From assembly GCA_027083665.1 (NCBI GenBank), contig JALWNV010000191.1, positions 6,380 through 14,308 of the forward strand: a DNA stretch of 7,929 nt. Direction: 5' to 3'. The stretch is from Helicobacteraceae bacterium. Its GTDB lineage: Bacteria; Campylobacterota; Campylobacteria; Campylobacterales; Sulfurimonadaceae. The translations under genes were made by a program, and so were the position numbers. Shown in pieces: positions 6,048 to 7,929 of this stretch (positions within the stretch are counted from its first letter, which is position 1; every line of letters starts with the position of its first letter). The notes beneath the pieces are model-generated. The model ran no database searches, was not told the origin of the DNA, and saw only the letters and a program-made list of their open reading frames with translations.

Positions 6048-6089
6048 CTGAATTGTTAAACGATTTTTTAGATTGGAAAGGCGGCCGGA

Positions 6090-6890
6090 ATGTCGAAATA
6101 TGCAATGATCACTGATTATCTGACCCGGTTCCTGGACGATGAGGTCCGGAAAACGGGTTTGCGAAAAGTGGTAGTGGGTCTCAGCGGCGGACTCGATTCG
6201 GCCGTAGTCGCCGTGCTTGCATATAAAACCTTCGGAGACGATCTGCTGTGTGTCAAAATGCCGTCGCACTATTCGTCGCAGAGCAGTCTCGACGATGCGG
6301 ACGCGCTTTGCGAAACCTTCGGCATCCGCAGCGAGACGCACAGTATCGAAGTGCTGCTTCGGGCATACGAACACGAGGGGATGGACAACCTGCGAAAAGG
6401 GAACTTTTCAGCACGGATGCGAATGGCGACGCTGTTCGACATCTCCGCGCGCGAAAGCGCGCTGGTATTGGGGACGAGCAACAAAAGCGAACTGATGCTG
6501 GGATACGGAACCCTTTACGGCGATCTCGCCAGCGCCGTCAACCCTATCGGCGATCTGTACAAAACGGAAGTTTTCGAGCTCGCGCGGTATCTGGGAGTCC
6601 CCGCGAGTATCATCGACAAGCCGCCTTCCGCCGATCTCTGGGCCGGTCAGAGCGACGAAGAGGAACTCGGCTATACCTATGTGCAGCTCGATGCGGTGCT
6701 CAGACGTTACGTCGAAGAGCGCGCGAGCAAAGAGGAACTGATCGAAGAGGGGATCGACCCGGGACTGGCCGATTTCGTCATCACCCGTATCTACCGCAAT
6801 CAGTTCAAACGGAAAATGCCGGTGATCGCCAAATTGACGTCACGGACGATCAACCATGATTTCAACTATCCAAGAGATATTACCCTGTAG
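6090..6890 (+). CDS. nadE: NAD synthase, ammonia-dependent
   Basis: The 266-residue enzyme catalyses the last step of NAD synthesis: deamido-NAD, ATP and ammonia to NAD, AMP and PPi in the cytoplasm. The N-type ATP pyrophosphatase loop is S32-GGLDS37. Family landmarks follow: RMRMATLFDISA, LGTSNKSELMLGYGTLYGD, NPIGDLYKTEV, KPPSADLWAGQSDEEELGY (from about residue 177) and, near the end, the Lys/Arg-rich FKRKMPVIAKL. There is no N-terminal glutaminase (CN-hydrolase) domain, so it depends on free ammonia, and its length is normal for the short form. The ribosome site GGAAAGG (6075-6081) sits eight bases before the ATG. The stop codon overlaps the ribosome site of the following DegT-family gene, so the two are almost surely one operon. 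All expected catalytic motifs are present. Confidence 0.96.
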   Translation: MSKYAMITDYLTRFLDDEVRKTGLRKVVVGLSGGLDSAVVAVLAYKTFGDDLLCVKMPSHYSSQSSLDDADALCETFGIRSETHSIEVLLRAYEHEGMDNLRKGNFSARMRMATLFDISARESALVLGTSNKSELMLGYGTLYGDLASAVNPIGDLYKTEVFELARYLGVPASIIDKPPSADLWAGQSDEEELGYTYVQLDAVLRRYVEERASKEELIEEGIDPGLADFVITRIYRNQFKRKMPVIAKLTSRTINHDFNYPRDITL

Positions 6891-6899
6891 GAGAGAGCA

Positions 6900-7929
6900 A
6901 TGAAGATACCGTTTTACCGTCCGGAAGTCGGGCCGAAAGAACGCAACAAGATCGAAAAGGTACTGGCGGGAGAAACGAAAACCGCCGTCGAGGACCTCGA
7001 AGCCAATTTCGAAAACTATATCGGCTGCCGCTACGCGCTGGCAACGTCGCACGGGACCGCGGCATTGCACCTGGCGATGCTGGCGATCGACCTCAAGCGC
7101 GGCGACAAGGTGCTGTGCTCGGTCAACGCTTTCCCCGCCGTACCGGAGGTCGTGCGCCATTTCGATGCGGAGCCGATCTTTATCGATGTGGACGAGTGGA
7201 CGATGAACATGGATATCGACAAACTCGAACGTTACCTTGAAGCCAACAGCACCAAAAAGCTCAAGGCGGTGATCGTATCGCATATCGCCGGACAGCCGAT
7301 GGACCTTGAACGTCTTTATAACATCGCCAAGATCTACAACGTCAAGATCGTCGAAGACGCCGCCGATGCGCTCGGCGCGACCTACAAAGGGCGCAAGATC
7401 GGCAGCACGGGGGCGGATATCACCTGCTTCAGTTTCAGCCCCCACCTGCGCCAGACGATCAGCAACGGGGGGATGCTCGTAACCGACGATGAGGATATGA
7501 TGGAGCGCGCGACGCTGCTGCGCAACCATGCGATGGTGACCGACGACGAAACACTGGGCTATATCTACGATGTCGTCGATATCGGCAGCAAATATACGAT
7601 GAGCCCGATCGAGGCGGCATTCAACGACGCGAATATCATGCATCAAGATGCCGTGATCGAACGGCAAAAAGCGATTGCCGGCCGCTACAACGAGCGCCTT
7701 CGCGCGACGCCGCATATTACGCTGCCCGAAGTACATCAGGACCATGCATTTTGCAACTATATCATCAAAGTCGACAAAAACCGCGACGGCTTCGCACGCG
7801 ACCTTCTCGCCAGAGGGATTGAGACGGGACTGCATTACATCCCGCTGCACCTCATGAGCTACTACAAGAACAAATACAGCCTGCGTATCAACGACTTTCC
7901 CGTAGCGCTGCGCAATTTTCAGCAAATCC
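6900..7929 (+). CDS. DegT/DnrJ/EryC1/StrS-family protein lacking the PLP lysine, 3' end outside the window
   Basis: The frame runs from ATG 6900 without a stop to the window end (343 residues; family members are usually 360-400). AGGAG at 6889-6893, overlapping the nadE stop, is the ribosome site. The fold-type I sugar aminotransferase pattern is clear: N-terminal MKIPFYRP, SHGTAALHLAML (G52-T53), IFIDVDEWTMNMD, SHIAGQPMDL, EDAADALGA with D153 for the PLP ring nitrogen, FSF...NGGMLVTDD, LRNHA, and SPIEAAF. In normal members the Schiff-base lysine lies in FSFxPxK (Lys188 in ArnB); here the segment reads FSFSPHLRQTISNGG, giving L183 then R184. Transaminase activity by the usual route is therefore doubtful. 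Known lysine-less relatives include the dehydratase ColD, which uses histidine. The role is unknown: modified sugar enzyme, or a non-catalytic/PLP-binding protein. No sugar-biosynthesis neighbour is visible. Confidence 0.85.
   Translation, partial: MKIPFYRPEVGPKERNKIEKVLAGETKTAVEDLEANFENYIGCRYALATSHGTAALHLAMLAIDLKRGDKVLCSVNAFPAVPEVVRHFDAEPIFIDVDEWTMNMDIDKLERYLEANSTKKLKAVIVSHIAGQPMDLERLYNIAKIYNVKIVEDAADALGATYKGRKIGSTGADITCFSFSPHLRQTISNGGMLVTDDEDMMERATLLRNHAMVTDDETLGYIYDVVDIGSKYTMSPIEAAFNDANIMHQDAVIERQKAIAGRYNERLRATPHITLPEVHQDHAFCNYIIKVDKNRDGFARDLLARGIETGLHYIPLHLMSYYKNKYSLRINDFPVALRNFQQI

Noticed and set aside
5936..6089. Riboswitch or small RNA in the AT-rich spacer before nadE
   Set aside because: I see no stable paired elements or known aptamer pattern, only AT-rich promoter-like sequence.
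6248..6859. Second plus-strand open frame inside nadE
   Set aside because: Its Arg-rich product is typical of a frame-shifted reading of a real gene; NAD synthase motifs are in the main frame.
6840..7925. Long minus-strand open frame (361 codons) at the right end
   Set aside because: It lies opposite the DegT-family gene, which has clear family motifs and a ribosome site. The antisense frame shows no recognisable domain and is a by-product of GC-rich codon use.

Overview
The window looks like a stretch of a Campylobacterota (epsilonproteobacterial) chromosome, probably a free-living Sulfurimonas/Sulfurovum/Hydrogenimonas-type organism. This is an inference from the style of the proteins: a PAS domain with an NHNILRHP-type motif, a periplasmic NrfJ-like/OB-fold protein, stand-alone ammonia-dependent NAD synthase and a DUF455 ferritin-like protein. 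The base composition is above 50% GC in most genes. Coding density is high and gaps are short.

Layout. Bases 1-630 hold the 3' end of what is probably a DEAD-box RNA helicase gene, with a degenerate motif VI and a long Lys/Arg-rich tail. Bases 663-1360 hold a two-gene HEPN/MNT (HepT-MntA-like) toxin-antitoxin type module, more AT-rich than its surroundings and with its own TATAAT box. A glyoxalase II-like metallo-hydrolase (minus, 1393-1986) and a DUF455 diiron-type protein (plus, 2014-2829) diverge from an intergenic spacer of only 27 bases, where their -10-like boxes overlap. Next is a membrane-bound c-di-GMP phosphodiesterase gene (2906-5276): TM, heme-binding DUF3365-type periplasmic domain (CLKCH), TM, PAS, degenerate GGDEF, intact EAL. 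It is split by a single-base frameshift confined to about 4260-4283. It runs tail-to-tail, with a 7-base overlap and a strong inverted repeat, into a minus-strand gene for an exported two-domain protein (5270-5935). After a 154-base AT-rich divergent spacer come nadE (6090-6890) and, tightly coupled to it, a DegT/DnrJ/EryC1/StrS-family gene (6900 to beyond the end).

The points that most deserve a second look are these: the DegT-family protein has Leu-Arg where the PLP-binding lysine should be; the heme-PAS-EAL gene is frameshifted; the helicase fragment lacks the HRxGRxGR motif; and the HEPN/MNT module looks like a recent cargo insertion. I found no rRNA, tRNA, CRISPR array, insertion sequence or phage gene. 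No single locus here is clearly a wholly new system. The lysine-less DegT protein next to nadE is the strongest candidate for undescribed chemistry.
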